From assembly GCA_021813745.1 (NCBI GenBank), contig JAKAJO010000026.1, positions 1 to 64,000 of the forward strand: a stretch of DNA of 64,000 nt, written 5' to 3'. A program made the translations under genes and the position numbers. Source of the DNA: Acidobacteriota bacterium (lineage in GTDB: Bacteria; Acidobacteriota; Terriglobia; Terriglobales; Acidobacteriaceae). Of the stretch, positions 9,558 to 18,469 are shown in pieces. Positions within the stretch are counted from its first letter, which is position 1; the number at the start of each line of letters is the position of its first letter. The notes beneath the pieces were generated by a model. That model made no database searches, was not told the DNA's origin, and saw nothing but the letters and a program-made list of their open reading frames with translations.

Positions 9558-9581
9558 CGCCCTCCCACTAACGGGAGGGCG
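9558..9581 (+). terminator. Terminator-like hairpin after the sugar transferase gene
   Basis: A perfect 9-bp stem (CGCCCTCCC/GGGAGGGCG) with a 6-base loop, 31 bases past the stop. It is followed by CTCCATTTCTCC, a pyrimidine-rich but not pure T run. Confidence 0.55.
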
Positions 9582-9684
9582 CTCCATTTCTCCCGCCATT
9601 TCTTCTTCGCACAGCTTCCTGCTCCGTCGTGTATCTTGACCGCAGAAGCTCCTTGCTCATCGCGGGAGCGAGGATCCCAACTCC

Positions 9685-11241
9685 ATGCCTACCCTTGCCG
9701 CCATCGACATTGGTTCCAACTCCTGCCGGCTGAAGATTGCCAAAGTCGTTGCCCATCATCTCAAGACCCTTCATGAAGATCGCGAGATCACGCGCCTTGG
9801 TGCCAGTGTCTTCGAGTCCGGCCTCATCTCCCCTGACGCCATGGCCGCCACACTGCGCGCTCTCAAGCGCTTCCACCGTGCCGTCCAGCTCCATGGCGCA
9901 GACCGCATCCGCATCGTCGCCACTGCTGCCATGCGCGATGCCCGTAACGCAGCCGCCTTCCAGGCCTGGGTTAAGGCAGAGACTGGCTGGAACATTGAAA
10001 TCATCTCGGGTCTCGAGGAGGGCCGCCTCATTCATCACGGCCTCATGGCATCCGAGTCCGGCCTTCACGGCCGCATCCTGCTCTTCGACCTGGGCGGCGG
10101 CAGTTGCGAGATTACCCTCTCGGAACACAAGCGCATCCGCGAAACCATCAGTCTGCCGATTGGCGCTGTCCGCCTCACGGAAGAATTCCTCGCCGAAGAC
10201 CCGCCTTCCGCCCAGGGACTCGCGCAGATGCGGCGTCTTATCATCCGCGAACTGCGTCGCGCTCATCGTCGCATTCAGCCCCACTCGATTTCGCAGGTAA
10301 TCGCCACTTCGGGGACCGCTGCCGCGCTAGTTGAAGCCTGTACGGCCCTCAACAAATCCGCAAAGAGGCCCGCCCGCAGCACAAACGGACGACGCCTCGT
10401 CTCGCCTCTCGCTCCCACGCCCCTCGTGCGCAAGATCGCGTCGAAGGTCGCCCGTCTCGCACTTCCCGAACGTGAGACCATCCCCGGAATCGGCCCCCGT
10501 CGTGCTGAGATTATCGTCGCCGGTGCGCAGGTCTTTGCCGAACTCCTCGAGTCCTTCGACCTCCCCGGTTTTCGATACTCGCCCCTCGGGCTCCGCGATG
10601 GCATCCTCGCGCAGATGCTCGCCGAGCAGGACGCTCGCGCCGAAGGGCATCGCGAATTCGAAAAGGAGCGCTGGGACGGCGTCCTCTCCACCGCACGCCG
10701 CTATGGCGTCGATCCGCACCTCGCCGACCCCATCCGTGCGCACGCCATCCAGCTCTTCAATGAACTCAAATCGCTTCATCGCTTGCCAGCCGAGTATGAA
10801 GGATGGCTCGCCGCCGCCGCCATCCTCCGCGACACAGGCAAGTTCATCAATCATCAGGGACATCATCGCCATACGCAGTACATCATCTCCAGCTCGGAGA
10901 TGTACGGCTACACACCCGAGCAACGCACCATCATCTCCGCCCTTGCGCGCTATCTTGGCAAAAGCCGCCCCCAACCCGGCGACCGCGCCCTTCGCAACAT
11001 CCCCGCACAAGAGCACAAACATGTCCATCGCGCCGTCGTGCTCCTTCGCCTTGCGGTCGCGCTCAATCAGGATCGTGCCAGCGACGTCTTGCGCGTCTCC
11101 GCAAGACTCCACCCCAGGCGTGTGGTACTGGAGATCAAGCCAGGCCGCACCGGTGCAGAATTGGAACTGTGGTCGCTACGAAAGGAAGCTGCCTACTTCC
11201 GTGAGGTCTTTGACCGCGAGCTCTTCGCCACGCTCGCGTAA
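9685..11241 (+). CDS. ppx: Exopolyphosphatase / guanosine pentaphosphate phosphatase (Ppx/GppA family)
   Basis: 518 residues. The N-terminal ASKHA-fold domain shows the two phosphate-binding signatures, IDIGSNSCRLKIAKV at the start and LFDLGGGSCEI near residue 135. The C-terminal half is HD-like, but the expected LHDIG is LRDTG, followed by an HHRHTQYII segment. The enzyme should hydrolyse terminal phosphates of polyphosphate and possibly pppGpp. Polyphosphate kinase lies about 4 kb downstream in the same region. The stop lies inside the 3' end of the convergent sixA gene, a 49-base tail-to-tail overlap. Confidence 0.9.
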   Translation: MPTLAAIDIGSNSCRLKIAKVVAHHLKTLHEDREITRLGASVFESGLISPDAMAATLRALKRFHRAVQLHGADRIRIVATAAMRDARNAAAFQAWVKAETGWNIEIISGLEEGRLIHHGLMASESGLHGRILLFDLGGGSCEITLSEHKRIRETISLPIGAVRLTEEFLAEDPPSAQGLAQMRRLIIRELRRAHRRIQPHSISQVIATSGTAAALVEACTALNKSAKRPARSTNGRRLVSPLAPTPLVRKIASKVARLALPERETIPGIGPRRAEIIVAGAQVFAELLESFDLPGFRYSPLGLRDGILAQMLAEQDARAEGHREFEKERWDGVLSTARRYGVDPHLADPIRAHAIQLFNELKSLHRLPAEYEGWLAAAAILRDTGKFINHQGHHRHTQYIISSSEMYGYTPEQRTIISALARYLGKSRPQPGDRALRNIPAQEHKHVHRAVVLLRLAVALNQDRASDVLRVSARLHPRRVVLEIKPGRTGAELELWSLRKEAAYFREVFDRELFATLA

Positions 11242-11720
11242 AGGTTGCGCGCCATCCGTGGATCAATCAGCCACTGCAGCATCGGCGGATGCTTGTCCAA
11301 TGCGATTCTCGCCACAGAACCCTTGCGCATCCTTACTCCTGCGCCGCCATTACCCGTGATCAATCGGCCCAGAAATTTAAAAAGGTTCGGATTGTGCCCC
11401 ACCATCAGCACATCTTCACGATCCGCATAGTGGTCGATTAGTTGCTGAAACGCCGCAAAGTCCGCATCCGGGGCCAGTGCAGGACTTACCTCCACTTTGG
11501 CGTCGTAGCCCATTTCAGTCCCCACAAATTGCGCCGTCTGCAGAGCACGCTTCAAGGGACTCGACACAATCACGTCAAATTGCACCTTCATCCCGCTTAG
11601 CATCCGCGCCATCAGCATGCACTGATCTTTACCCTCTTTGACCAGGGCGCGCTTCACATCGAGGATGGGGTTTTCTCGCCGAAGACCAGCATTGGCATGG
11701 CGCATTAAGTAGAGGTTCAT
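11193..11720 (-). CDS. sixA: Phosphohistidine phosphatase SixA-like (histidine phosphatase family)
   Basis: About 175 residues. The phosphate pocket is visible as MRHANAG at the N-terminus (nucleophilic His8) and MVGHNPN in the second half; Arg in SSPLKRALQTA completes the pattern. SixA removes phosphate from phosphohistidine in signalling or PTS proteins. The ATG just before the RHA motif was chosen; earlier in-frame starts would add a hydrophobic stretch absent from the family. No Shine-Dalgarno is seen upstream of this ATG. The 3' end overlaps ppx by 49 bases in the opposite direction. Confidence 0.85.
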   Translation of the reverse strand: MNLYLMRHANAGLRRENPILDVKRALVKEGKDQCMLMARMLSGMKVQFDVIVSSPLKRALQTAQFVGTEMGYDAKVEVSPALAPDADFAAFQQLIDHYADREDVLMVGHNPNLFKFLGRLITGNGGAGVRMRKGSVARIALDKHPPMLQWLIDPRMARNLYASVAKSSRSKTSRK

Positions 11721-11840
11721 AAGGAGGATTGACCGGGCAAAAACAAACTGAAGAAGGAAGATCGCTCCGTTTGCAAGCAATCTTAGCATGACCGCATCAA
11801 TACATAGTCCTATTCCATGTCGTCCGGGCATCTCCACCGC

Positions 11841-12488
11841 TTACCGCGCTTCGGGTCTCCACAACTCGCTCTGCAGAAGGCCGCCCATAAAACTCCGTTC
11901 CGCAATCCGTGCAAATCCGGCGGCTTCCATCACCTCACGCGACCTGGGCAGCCGCTGCACCCGCAGTCCTGTCAGGACGAAAAAAGCCAGGTACAGCGCC
12001 TGTACCAGCGGCCAGGCCACGAGCCGCCCATACCAACCATCTGGAATCGCAAACTCCGAAACCACCCACAATGCGTCTGGCTGCACATGTTTGCGAAGTC
12101 GCTCCGCCAGCGCAGCAACCTCCACCGTCGTCAGGCAGTCCAGAAAGAAATGCGTCACGATCAGGTCGTAGGTTTCACCTTCGGGTTCCCACTCCCGCGC
12201 GTCGGCCAGCCGGATTCGTACCCGCCCCGCACGTTCCCCCGCATTTTGCACTAATGTGCGCAGCATCTCCACGCTGGCGTCCACAGCGTCCACAAGCACC
12301 AGCGGGTTCTCCGCCAGCAGGCGCGCGGTGAATCGGCCATCGCCGTCGCCCAGCACCAGCGCGCTGCGCCGCGTCTTCAGCTCATCCAGAAAAGCGCATC
12401 GGCTCTTCCATAGCTTGGTTCCGAAGGTCGCCGCTTCCAGTGTCTCGTACCAGCGAGCAATCCCGTTGAAATTCGCGAGGCCTTTCAT
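11841..12488 (-). CDS. Class I SAM-dependent methyltransferase
   Basis: About 215 residues. A motif I variant (ALVLGDGDGRF), the acidic strand-2 end (VDAVDAS), ADAREW for motif II and the DLIVTHFFLDCL strand identify a Rossmann-type methyltransferase. A hydrophobic stretch near residues 160-175 suggests membrane contact. The ATG overlaps the stop of the upstream membrane-protein gene (ATGA), so the two are probably translationally coupled; given that neighbour, methylation of a lipid or quinone-like substrate is a guess. The substrate is unknown. Confidence 0.75.
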   Translation of the reverse strand: MKGLANFNGIARWYETLEAATFGTKLWKSRCAFLDELKTRRSALVLGDGDGRFTARLLAENPLVLVDAVDASVEMLRTLVQNAGERAGRVRIRLADAREWEPEGETYDLIVTHFFLDCLTTVEVAALAERLRKHVQPDALWVVSEFAIPDGWYGRLVAWPLVQALYLAFFVLTGLRVQRLPRSREVMEAAGFARIAERSFMGGLLQSELWRPEAR

Positions 12489-13447
12489 CGCATCAGGCAC
12501 ATAATTGGTGTCAACAGCACCAGGTCCGCAGCCGCGCGCAGAACTGTGGGAGAAATCCGCGTCCGCGAAGCATCCAGCACTCCCAGCAGTGCCGCGCTCG
12601 TTGCCGTGCACGCCATCAGCACGGCAAGTCGTGTTGCACTGCCGCCCGCCTCTGCCGCAACCGTCAGGCACGCGCACGTCAACGTCGCGGACGCGATCAT
12701 GATTCCATCGATCCGGCGTGGCGATCCCGACTCCCATTGCTCAATCGCGTGGCAATTCAACCATGCCAGTGCGGCCAGCATTGTCACCGCCATCAGCAGC
12801 AGGCGCAGCGTTGTCGATGGGCCGTGCCACAGCCACATTCGCGTCAGAGTCGGCAGGGCACACCCCGCCGTGAACAGAACTCCCACGACCAGTTCCTTCG
12901 GAAGCAGCCGCAGCGATCGCAGACCTGGTGCGTGAACCCCGGAAAAATACACCAGGGCTGCCACGCCCAGCAGGGCATTCCGATCGCGAATCGCTGCCGG
13001 CATCAGGACCGATATCATCGCCGCTGCCACCGCGCCTGCGATCACCGCCAGAGGCGTCATCACCCTACGGTATTTCCAGTGGAAGAAGTGCCGCTCTCGC
13101 AGCCGGTGAACTTCGCCCGTGCTCAGGCCCGCCCGCGCATCGAGCAGACGGTCGCCAATATACACAGTCCAGGTTCCCAGGGCCAACATCACCGGAACCC
13201 AACCTGGCAAATGCGCCCCTGCAGTGCGCGCTATGGCCAGCGCCCACACCACCGCTACCGTGGGCGCATCCAGACTGGTCAGGTGCCATAGACGCAAGGG
13301 TGCAATCGCGTCTATTCGGCGCCCTGCCTCTTTGCAGGGTGGGTCCACATAAACTCGTACTTTCGGATTGGCCAGAGGAAGTGGCACTGTCTCTGATTGT
13401 AGAAGGACCACGCGGCTGTTTTGCCGGTGCGGAGAGCGCGGAAACAT
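12485..13447 (-). CDS. Polytopic membrane protein, possibly UbiA-like
   Basis: About 320 residues. After a polar N-terminal region it has about eight hydrophobic segments. The segment WTVYIGDRLLDARAG has a DxxxD pattern at the membrane border, loosely like the first Asp-rich motif of UbiA prenyltransferases, but a convincing second motif was not found, so the family call is tentative. An ATG preceded by GGAG eight bases upstream was chosen; a GTG 20 codons further in is an alternative. It overlaps the methyltransferase gene by four bases, which suggests that the two act on the same pathway. Confidence 0.55.
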   Translation of the reverse strand: MFPRSPHRQNSRVVLLQSETVPLPLANPKVRVYVDPPCKEAGRRIDAIAPLRLWHLTSLDAPTVAVVWALAIARTAGAHLPGWVPVMLALGTWTVYIGDRLLDARAGLSTGEVHRLRERHFFHWKYRRVMTPLAVIAGAVAAAMISVLMPAAIRDRNALLGVAALVYFSGVHAPGLRSLRLLPKELVVGVLFTAGCALPTLTRMWLWHGPSTTLRLLLMAVTMLAALAWLNCHAIEQWESGSPRRIDGIMIASATLTCACLTVAAEAGGSATRLAVLMACTATSAALLGVLDASRTRISPTVLRAAADLVLLTPIMCLMR

Positions 13448-13778
13448 TCTGCACTCTCCGCACCGCGTGACTTTTGCTTGCTGCTCCCCATCAAAGAGCT
13501 TGGAATTGCATCCGGCCCGCCCACTGTTCAAGGCATGTAAGAAGAATCGGCTGGGATCAAGCAAATGCCCAGCTTCAGGCTAAATTAGGCGGACCCTGGG
13601 CGATCTGCGCGATTCAGCATCGCCGCGTGTCTGCTCCTCGGCAAGCTGCTCTATCTGCCCCCGGCAACTCCTATGGCACACCTTCCAAAGTAACCTTAGC
13701 TCTGCCGCGCAGGGAAAGGCATCACTCCCATGGAATCTGCCTCGCTTCCTTTCCACGCGCGGAAACCGGCGATTCGGC

Positions 13779-15929
13779 TCAATCCGCCGCCTGCACCTTG
13801 CGTGTGGCCTGTCGCGACGGGGCCTTGCGAGCGCGGGCCGGGGGAATCCCATCCAGATCTGCTTTGCCTTCGGCCACTCTCATCAGAAACTCCTGGCTGT
13901 TGAATACTGGCGCGCCCTTGTAGGCCGTTGAAGCCCGCACATAGGTCCCGTCCGATCGCTGCATCCGCGCTTTCACCGTGTCGGCCAGGAGCGCCGGAAG
14001 AATCTCATCGTGAATCCGTGCTTTCACCGCAGGATCGCGTACCGGAAAGGCCACCTCGCAGCGCTCAAACAGATTCCGTGGCATCCAATCCGCAGATCCC
14101 ACGTAAATCTCGTCGTTTCCTCCGTTGGCAAAGTGGAAGATGCGCGAGTGCTCCAGAAAACGGCCCACAATCGACCGCACCCGAATCCGCTCCGAGAGCC
14201 CCTTCACGCCCGGCCGCAAAATCGACAATCCCCGCACAATCAGGTCCACCTCCACGCCTGCCTGCGACGCCGCGTACAGCGCCTCCACCACGCTCGGCTC
14301 CAGCAGCGCGTTCATCTTCGCGACGATATGCGCCGGCCGGCCATCTCGCGCATGCTCTGCCTCGCGCCGAATCAGACCCAGAAAGCTCTCCGCCATCGTC
14401 AGCGGTGCCACCAGCAGCGGCCGGTAATCGTCCACCTCCGCGTGTGCTGTCAGGTAATTGAAGACCATGTGAACCCGCTCCGTAATCTGCGGATCGCAGG
14501 TCAGCAGGCTCAGGTCCGTGTAGAATCTCGCGGTCACCGGGTTGTAATTACCCGTACCCAGGTGGCAGTAGCGCCGCGTCACGCCGTCTTCGTCGCGCCG
14601 CACCAGAAGCGCCAGCTTGCAATGCGTCTTCAGCCCCACTACGCCGTGGAAGACCTGTACCCCCGCATCTTCCATGCTCCGCGCCCAGCGAATGTTCGAC
14701 GCCTCATCGAAGCGCGCCATCAGCTCCACCACCAGCGTCGCTTCCTTCGTCGCCGCCGCTTCCGTCAGCGCAGTCAGCATCGGCGAATCGCTGCTCGTCC
14801 GGTAGAGCGTCTGCTTCATGCTCACCACCGCCGGGTCTTCCGCGCCTTGTTGAATAAAGTCCACGACAGGGTCGTACGAATCATAAGGGTGGTGAAGCAG
14901 CACGTCGTGCAGCCGCAGTTCGTCAAAGATATTGAGCGCCTTGCGGCTCAGATGCAGGGGCCGCGGCGTAAACGGCGCAAACTTCAGCGCAGGCTGCTCA
15001 ATGTCGCTATAGAAAAACATCAGCCGCGAAAGATTCATCGGGCCGTCGCACTGGAAAACCTGGTCCTCGTCCAGTTCAAAGTTCACCCGCAGCCGTTCCA
15101 CAATCTCCGCGTGTGCACCTGCTTCCACCTCCAGCCGCACAGCATCGCCTTTGCGCCGGTTGTGCAGTTCCACGCGAATCGTCTCCAGAAGAGAACGGGC
15201 CTCTTCCTCTTCGATATACAGATTCGAATTGCGCGTCACCCGGAAAGCCGCCCGCGCCAGCACTTCGTACCCGCGATACATCCCTGAAAGATTCTGCGCA
15301 ATCAGATCCTGCAGCAGGAGGTAATCATACCGCCCACCCTCAGCCGGCAGCCGCACAAACCGCGGCAAGGCACGAGGCACCGTCACCACCCCTAGAATCG
15401 CCGGCCCAGACGTGCGGCGCTTCCGCTTCAGCAGCAGCGCCAAACATAGCGCCTTATTCAGGACCCGGGGAAACGGATGGGCCGGATCAATTGCAATCGG
15501 CGTCAGCAGCGGATCGACCTCGCGCACAAAATAGCTCTGCGCATGCGCCCTTGCCTCGTCGTTCAGTTCCTCCCACTCCAGAAGCCGGATTCCCTGGCTC
15601 TTCAATTCCGGCAAAAGCTGCTCATTCCAGCAGCGATACTGGGCCTCCACAAAGCTGTGGATCTCCGCCGTCAGAACGGCCAGTGACTCCTCGGGCAGCA
15701 GTCCATCGTAGCCAGGCTCTCGGTATCCATCTTCGATGCGTTGCAGCAGTCCTGCCTGCCGAACCTCCACATACTCGTCCAGGTTTGACCCCGTGATTGC
15801 CAGAAACTTCACCCGCTCCAGCAGCGGATTCGTCGCGTCTTCGGCTTCTTCCAGCACACGCCGATTGAATTGCATCCACGAGTGGTCGCGTCCGTTAAAC
15901 AGCTTCTGTTTGGGGCTTGCCTTCGCCAT
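13779..15929 (-). CDS. ppk1: Polyphosphate kinase 1
   Basis: About 716 residues, the usual length. The N domain begins with the family block NGRDHSWMQFNRRVLEEA and FLAITGSNLDEY. The catalytic region has MKQTLYRTSSDSP, then VVGLKTHCKLALL containing the autophosphorylated histidine, CHLGTGNYNP, and a later HSRIFHFANGG with the second conserved histidine. The enzyme makes polyphosphate from ATP reversibly. The ATG was chosen because homology starts right after it; upstream in-frame sequence is arginine-rich and unlike the family. Ppx and SixA genes lie to the left, and a sigma-like gene is divergent. Confidence 0.95.
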   Translation of the reverse strand: MAKASPKQKLFNGRDHSWMQFNRRVLEEAEDATNPLLERVKFLAITGSNLDEYVEVRQAGLLQRIEDGYREPGYDGLLPEESLAVLTAEIHSFVEAQYRCWNEQLLPELKSQGIRLLEWEELNDEARAHAQSYFVREVDPLLTPIAIDPAHPFPRVLNKALCLALLLKRKRRTSGPAILGVVTVPRALPRFVRLPAEGGRYDYLLLQDLIAQNLSGMYRGYEVLARAAFRVTRNSNLYIEEEEARSLLETIRVELHNRRKGDAVRLEVEAGAHAEIVERLRVNFELDEDQVFQCDGPMNLSRLMFFYSDIEQPALKFAPFTPRPLHLSRKALNIFDELRLHDVLLHHPYDSYDPVVDFIQQGAEDPAVVSMKQTLYRTSSDSPMLTALTEAAATKEATLVVELMARFDEASNIRWARSMEDAGVQVFHGVVGLKTHCKLALLVRRDEDGVTRRYCHLGTGNYNPVTARFYTDLSLLTCDPQITERVHMVFNYLTAHAEVDDYRPLLVAPLTMAESFLGLIRREAEHARDGRPAHIVAKMNALLEPSVVEALYAASQAGVEVDLIVRGLSILRPGVKGLSERIRVRSIVGRFLEHSRIFHFANGGNDEIYVGSADWMPRNLFERCEVAFPVRDPAVKARIHDEILPALLADTVKARMQRSDGTYVRASTAYKGAPVFNSQEFLMRVAEGKADLDGIPPARARKAPSRQATRKVQAAD

Positions 15930-16114
15930 TACCTGTGTTCCAGTACGCCGTGATGCCAAGTCTACCGCGTTTTCCTCGGCCGCCACAGCGCCATCCCACT
16001 CCTTCATCCGACGGACACTCCGCCCGGTCCCGTCATTCCCTGCACGCATTGACCCGCGCCGCCTGCCGGGTGGACCATAAGAATGGGAACCACCCTTTCG
16101 GAGACTGCGCACGC

Positions 16115-16807
16115 ATGGCTGAACACCCCTCTACGAATGGCGAGAGCCTCATCCCCCCCCAGTCCATCTCCCGGGAAGGGCGCGACTTTGCCCACAGGCT
16201 TCTCACCCTCCTTGATGGCCAGCCCAAAGACGAATCCACCGTCAAACAAGCCTTCGCAGGCTCTGACCCCGTCTTCGACCTCATCGCGGCCAGCCTTTAC
16301 AGCCTCGCCGCCATGCTCATCGGCGAGGGCGAGGACACCGTCAACCTCGTAGAGCATGCCGTCTCCCACGCCGAAATCTCCGCATGCGAGAACGCAGAAC
16401 AGGCCCGCATGAGCAGTCGCCGTGCCCTCGCCATAGCCGCTGTCGAGCTTCTGGAGCGCCGTCAGCCCGGCTGCCTCGCGGCTCCCACCCTGCCCATTGC
16501 CGTCTCCGGTTGCATTGAAGACGATGACCTCGACGCCGCCGGCGCCTACGGCAAGCAATTGCAGGAAATGATGAGCGGCCCCGAACGCGACAAAGTCCGC
16601 GCCTGGCTCAACAACCTCCCTGTTGACTCTCGCGTCATCTTCGCTCTTCGCGCCGTCGCCGGTTTCACCTCCACTGAGACCGCCAGCCTACTCGCCGCCC
16701 ACGCCGGTCCCCGCGCCGCCTGGACCCCTGCTTCCGTCCGCGAAGTCTTCCGTCAGGGGCTCTGCTCCCTCGCAACCCAGCTCATTCAGGCCACCACGCC
16801 CCGCTAG
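16115..16807 (+). CDS. Uncharacterised protein with sigma-factor region-4-like C-terminus
   Basis: About 230 residues. The C-terminal part (about 172-226), which reads DSRVIFALRAVAGFTSTETA and continues to an amphipathic helix, resembles region 4 of ECF sigma factors. The insertion AGPRAAWTPASVREVFRQG takes the place of the usual recognition-helix spacing, and no clear region 2 was recognised in the N-terminal half. It could be a degenerate sigma factor or an adaptor of the same fold. It is divergent from ppk1 with about 185 bases between the two starts. The ATG before AEHPST was chosen because the upstream frame lies over ppk1 regulatory and coding sequence. Confidence 0.55.
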   Translation: MAEHPSTNGESLIPPQSISREGRDFAHRLLTLLDGQPKDESTVKQAFAGSDPVFDLIAASLYSLAAMLIGEGEDTVNLVEHAVSHAEISACENAEQARMSSRRALAIAAVELLERRQPGCLAAPTLPIAVSGCIEDDDLDAAGAYGKQLQEMMSGPERDKVRAWLNNLPVDSRVIFALRAVAGFTSTETASLLAAHAGPRAAWTPASVREVFRQGLCSLATQLIQATTPR

Positions 16808-17018
16808 GCCCCGCCCTGCTGGAACCGGGCCCCGCCCCGCCAGCGCCACGCCTGCCCGCAAGGCACAACTCTCATGAAACACACGCTTTCCTCATCCGAT
16901 TTGCGCCGTTTCTTCGATACACTAGATTTGAGAACCCGCGGACCATCCTCGGGCATCCATTAGACTGCCAATATCTTTCCGGCGGCTCGTCGCTGCCAAG
17001 ACTCGAAGACGATTCTTG

Positions 17019-18467
17019 ATGCCATCAAATAGTTCAAGAAATCCCGTACTGCTTTTTTGCGCCAGGGCTGGGCTTGCGATCGGATTTCTAGTCGTTTCTC
17101 TGGCTCTGACGCCTCTCCCACGCCTCACCGCGCAGGCCCCGCCGAATGCTCCCGGCGGACCCACGGCGGCAAGCTTTTCCGGCAGTGTTGCGGCTGGCCA
17201 GGCCTCCGCTCAGCCCATGGATCTCTCACTCGACGACGCCATTCAGCGCGGCCTCCGCAACAACCTGGGCATCATCTTGAGCGCCGCACAGACTCAGCAG
17301 ATCCGGGGGCAGCGTCTCAGTCAGCTTCAATCCCTCCTGCCCACCGTCACCTTCAATGCGCAAGAGGCCGTCTCGCAGGTGGACCTCGCAGCTCAGGGAC
17401 TGCGCATCCCCGGCTTTCCCACCATCATCGGCCCCTTCGGCTTCACGGACCTCCGCGCCAATCTTAACCTGTCCCTGCTGGATCTCAAGTCTCTCCACGA
17501 GTACCTGGCAGCGCGCCATAATTTCAACGGAGCTGAGCTCTCTGCACAGGATGCCCGTGACATGGTCGTCCTCACTGTCGGCAACGCCTATCTGCTGGTG
17601 CTCGCAGACCAGGCGCGCGTCACCAGCCTCGACGCGCAGGTTGCCACTGCGAAGATCTCACTCGATCAGGCCGTCGCCCGCCACGAAGCCGGCACCGCAC
17701 CCCGCCTCGATGAACTGCGCGCCCGCGTCGACTACCAGTCCCTCCAGCAGCAGAACATCGTCAGCCGCAACGACCTCGAAAAGGACAAGCTCGCCCTCGC
17801 CCGCACCATCGGCCTCCCTCTTGACCAGGCTTTCAACCTGACAGACAAGGCGCCTTATTCCCCTTTCGACCAGATTGATGTCAACGCGGCCATCCGCGAT
17901 GCGCGCATGAACCGAAAAGACCTCGCCGCCCTCGTCGAGCAAGCCGCCGCCGCCCAGGAGCAGCGCAAGGCCGCCACTGCCGAACGCCTGCCCACCATCA
18001 AGTTCGCCGGCGACTACGGCGACATCGGCGTCAACGTCAGCCATTCGCATGGAACCGGCGACGCCTCCGGTACACTCAGCGTCCCACTCTTCAAGGAGTT
18101 TGGATTGCGCGGGGATGCCCAGGTGGCGCAGGCCCAGCTCGACACCGCCAAGGCGCAGCTCAGTGACGCCAACGCGCAGGTTGATGCCGACGTTCGAAAT
18201 GCTCTGCTTGACATCGCCTCCGCGCAGCAACAGGTCCAGGTCGCCCGCTCCAGCGTCGAACTGGCCACGGAAGAACTCTCTGAGGCCCAGCAGCGTTACG
18301 CCAGCGGTGTTAGCGACAACCTCGCCGTCAGTCAGGCTGAGCAGTCTCTGGCAAAGGCAAACGATCAGTACGTGGCCAGCCTTTACCGTCATAACGTGGC
18401 CAAACTCAACCTCGCGCGCGCCCTCGGCGCAGCGCAGGACTACAAGAAGTACTTGGGAGGAAAGTAG
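17019..18467 (+). CDS. TolC-family outer membrane efflux protein
   Basis: About 482 residues with an N-terminal signal (hydrophobic residues about 15-30, then LTAQAPP). Two internally similar halves of long amphipathic helices are visible; the MDLSLDDAIQRGLRNN start of the mature domain and a VARSSVELATEELSEAQQRY-like coiled segment are typical. It would form the outer-membrane exit duct of a tripartite exporter. A TTG immediately precedes the ATG; the ATG is preferred. The HlyD-type adaptor gene starts three bases after its stop, so the pair is an operon. Confidence 0.9.
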   Translation: MPSNSSRNPVLLFCARAGLAIGFLVVSLALTPLPRLTAQAPPNAPGGPTAASFSGSVAAGQASAQPMDLSLDDAIQRGLRNNLGIILSAAQTQQIRGQRLSQLQSLLPTVTFNAQEAVSQVDLAAQGLRIPGFPTIIGPFGFTDLRANLNLSLLDLKSLHEYLAARHNFNGAELSAQDARDMVVLTVGNAYLLVLADQARVTSLDAQVATAKISLDQAVARHEAGTAPRLDELRARVDYQSLQQQNIVSRNDLEKDKLALARTIGLPLDQAFNLTDKAPYSPFDQIDVNAAIRDARMNRKDLAALVEQAAAAQEQRKAATAERLPTIKFAGDYGDIGVNVSHSHGTGDASGTLSVPLFKEFGLRGDAQVAQAQLDTAKAQLSDANAQVDADVRNALLDIASAQQQVQVARSSVELATEELSEAQQRYASGVSDNLAVSQAEQSLAKANDQYVASLYRHNVAKLNLARALGAAQDYKKYLGGK

Positions 18468-18469
18468 AC

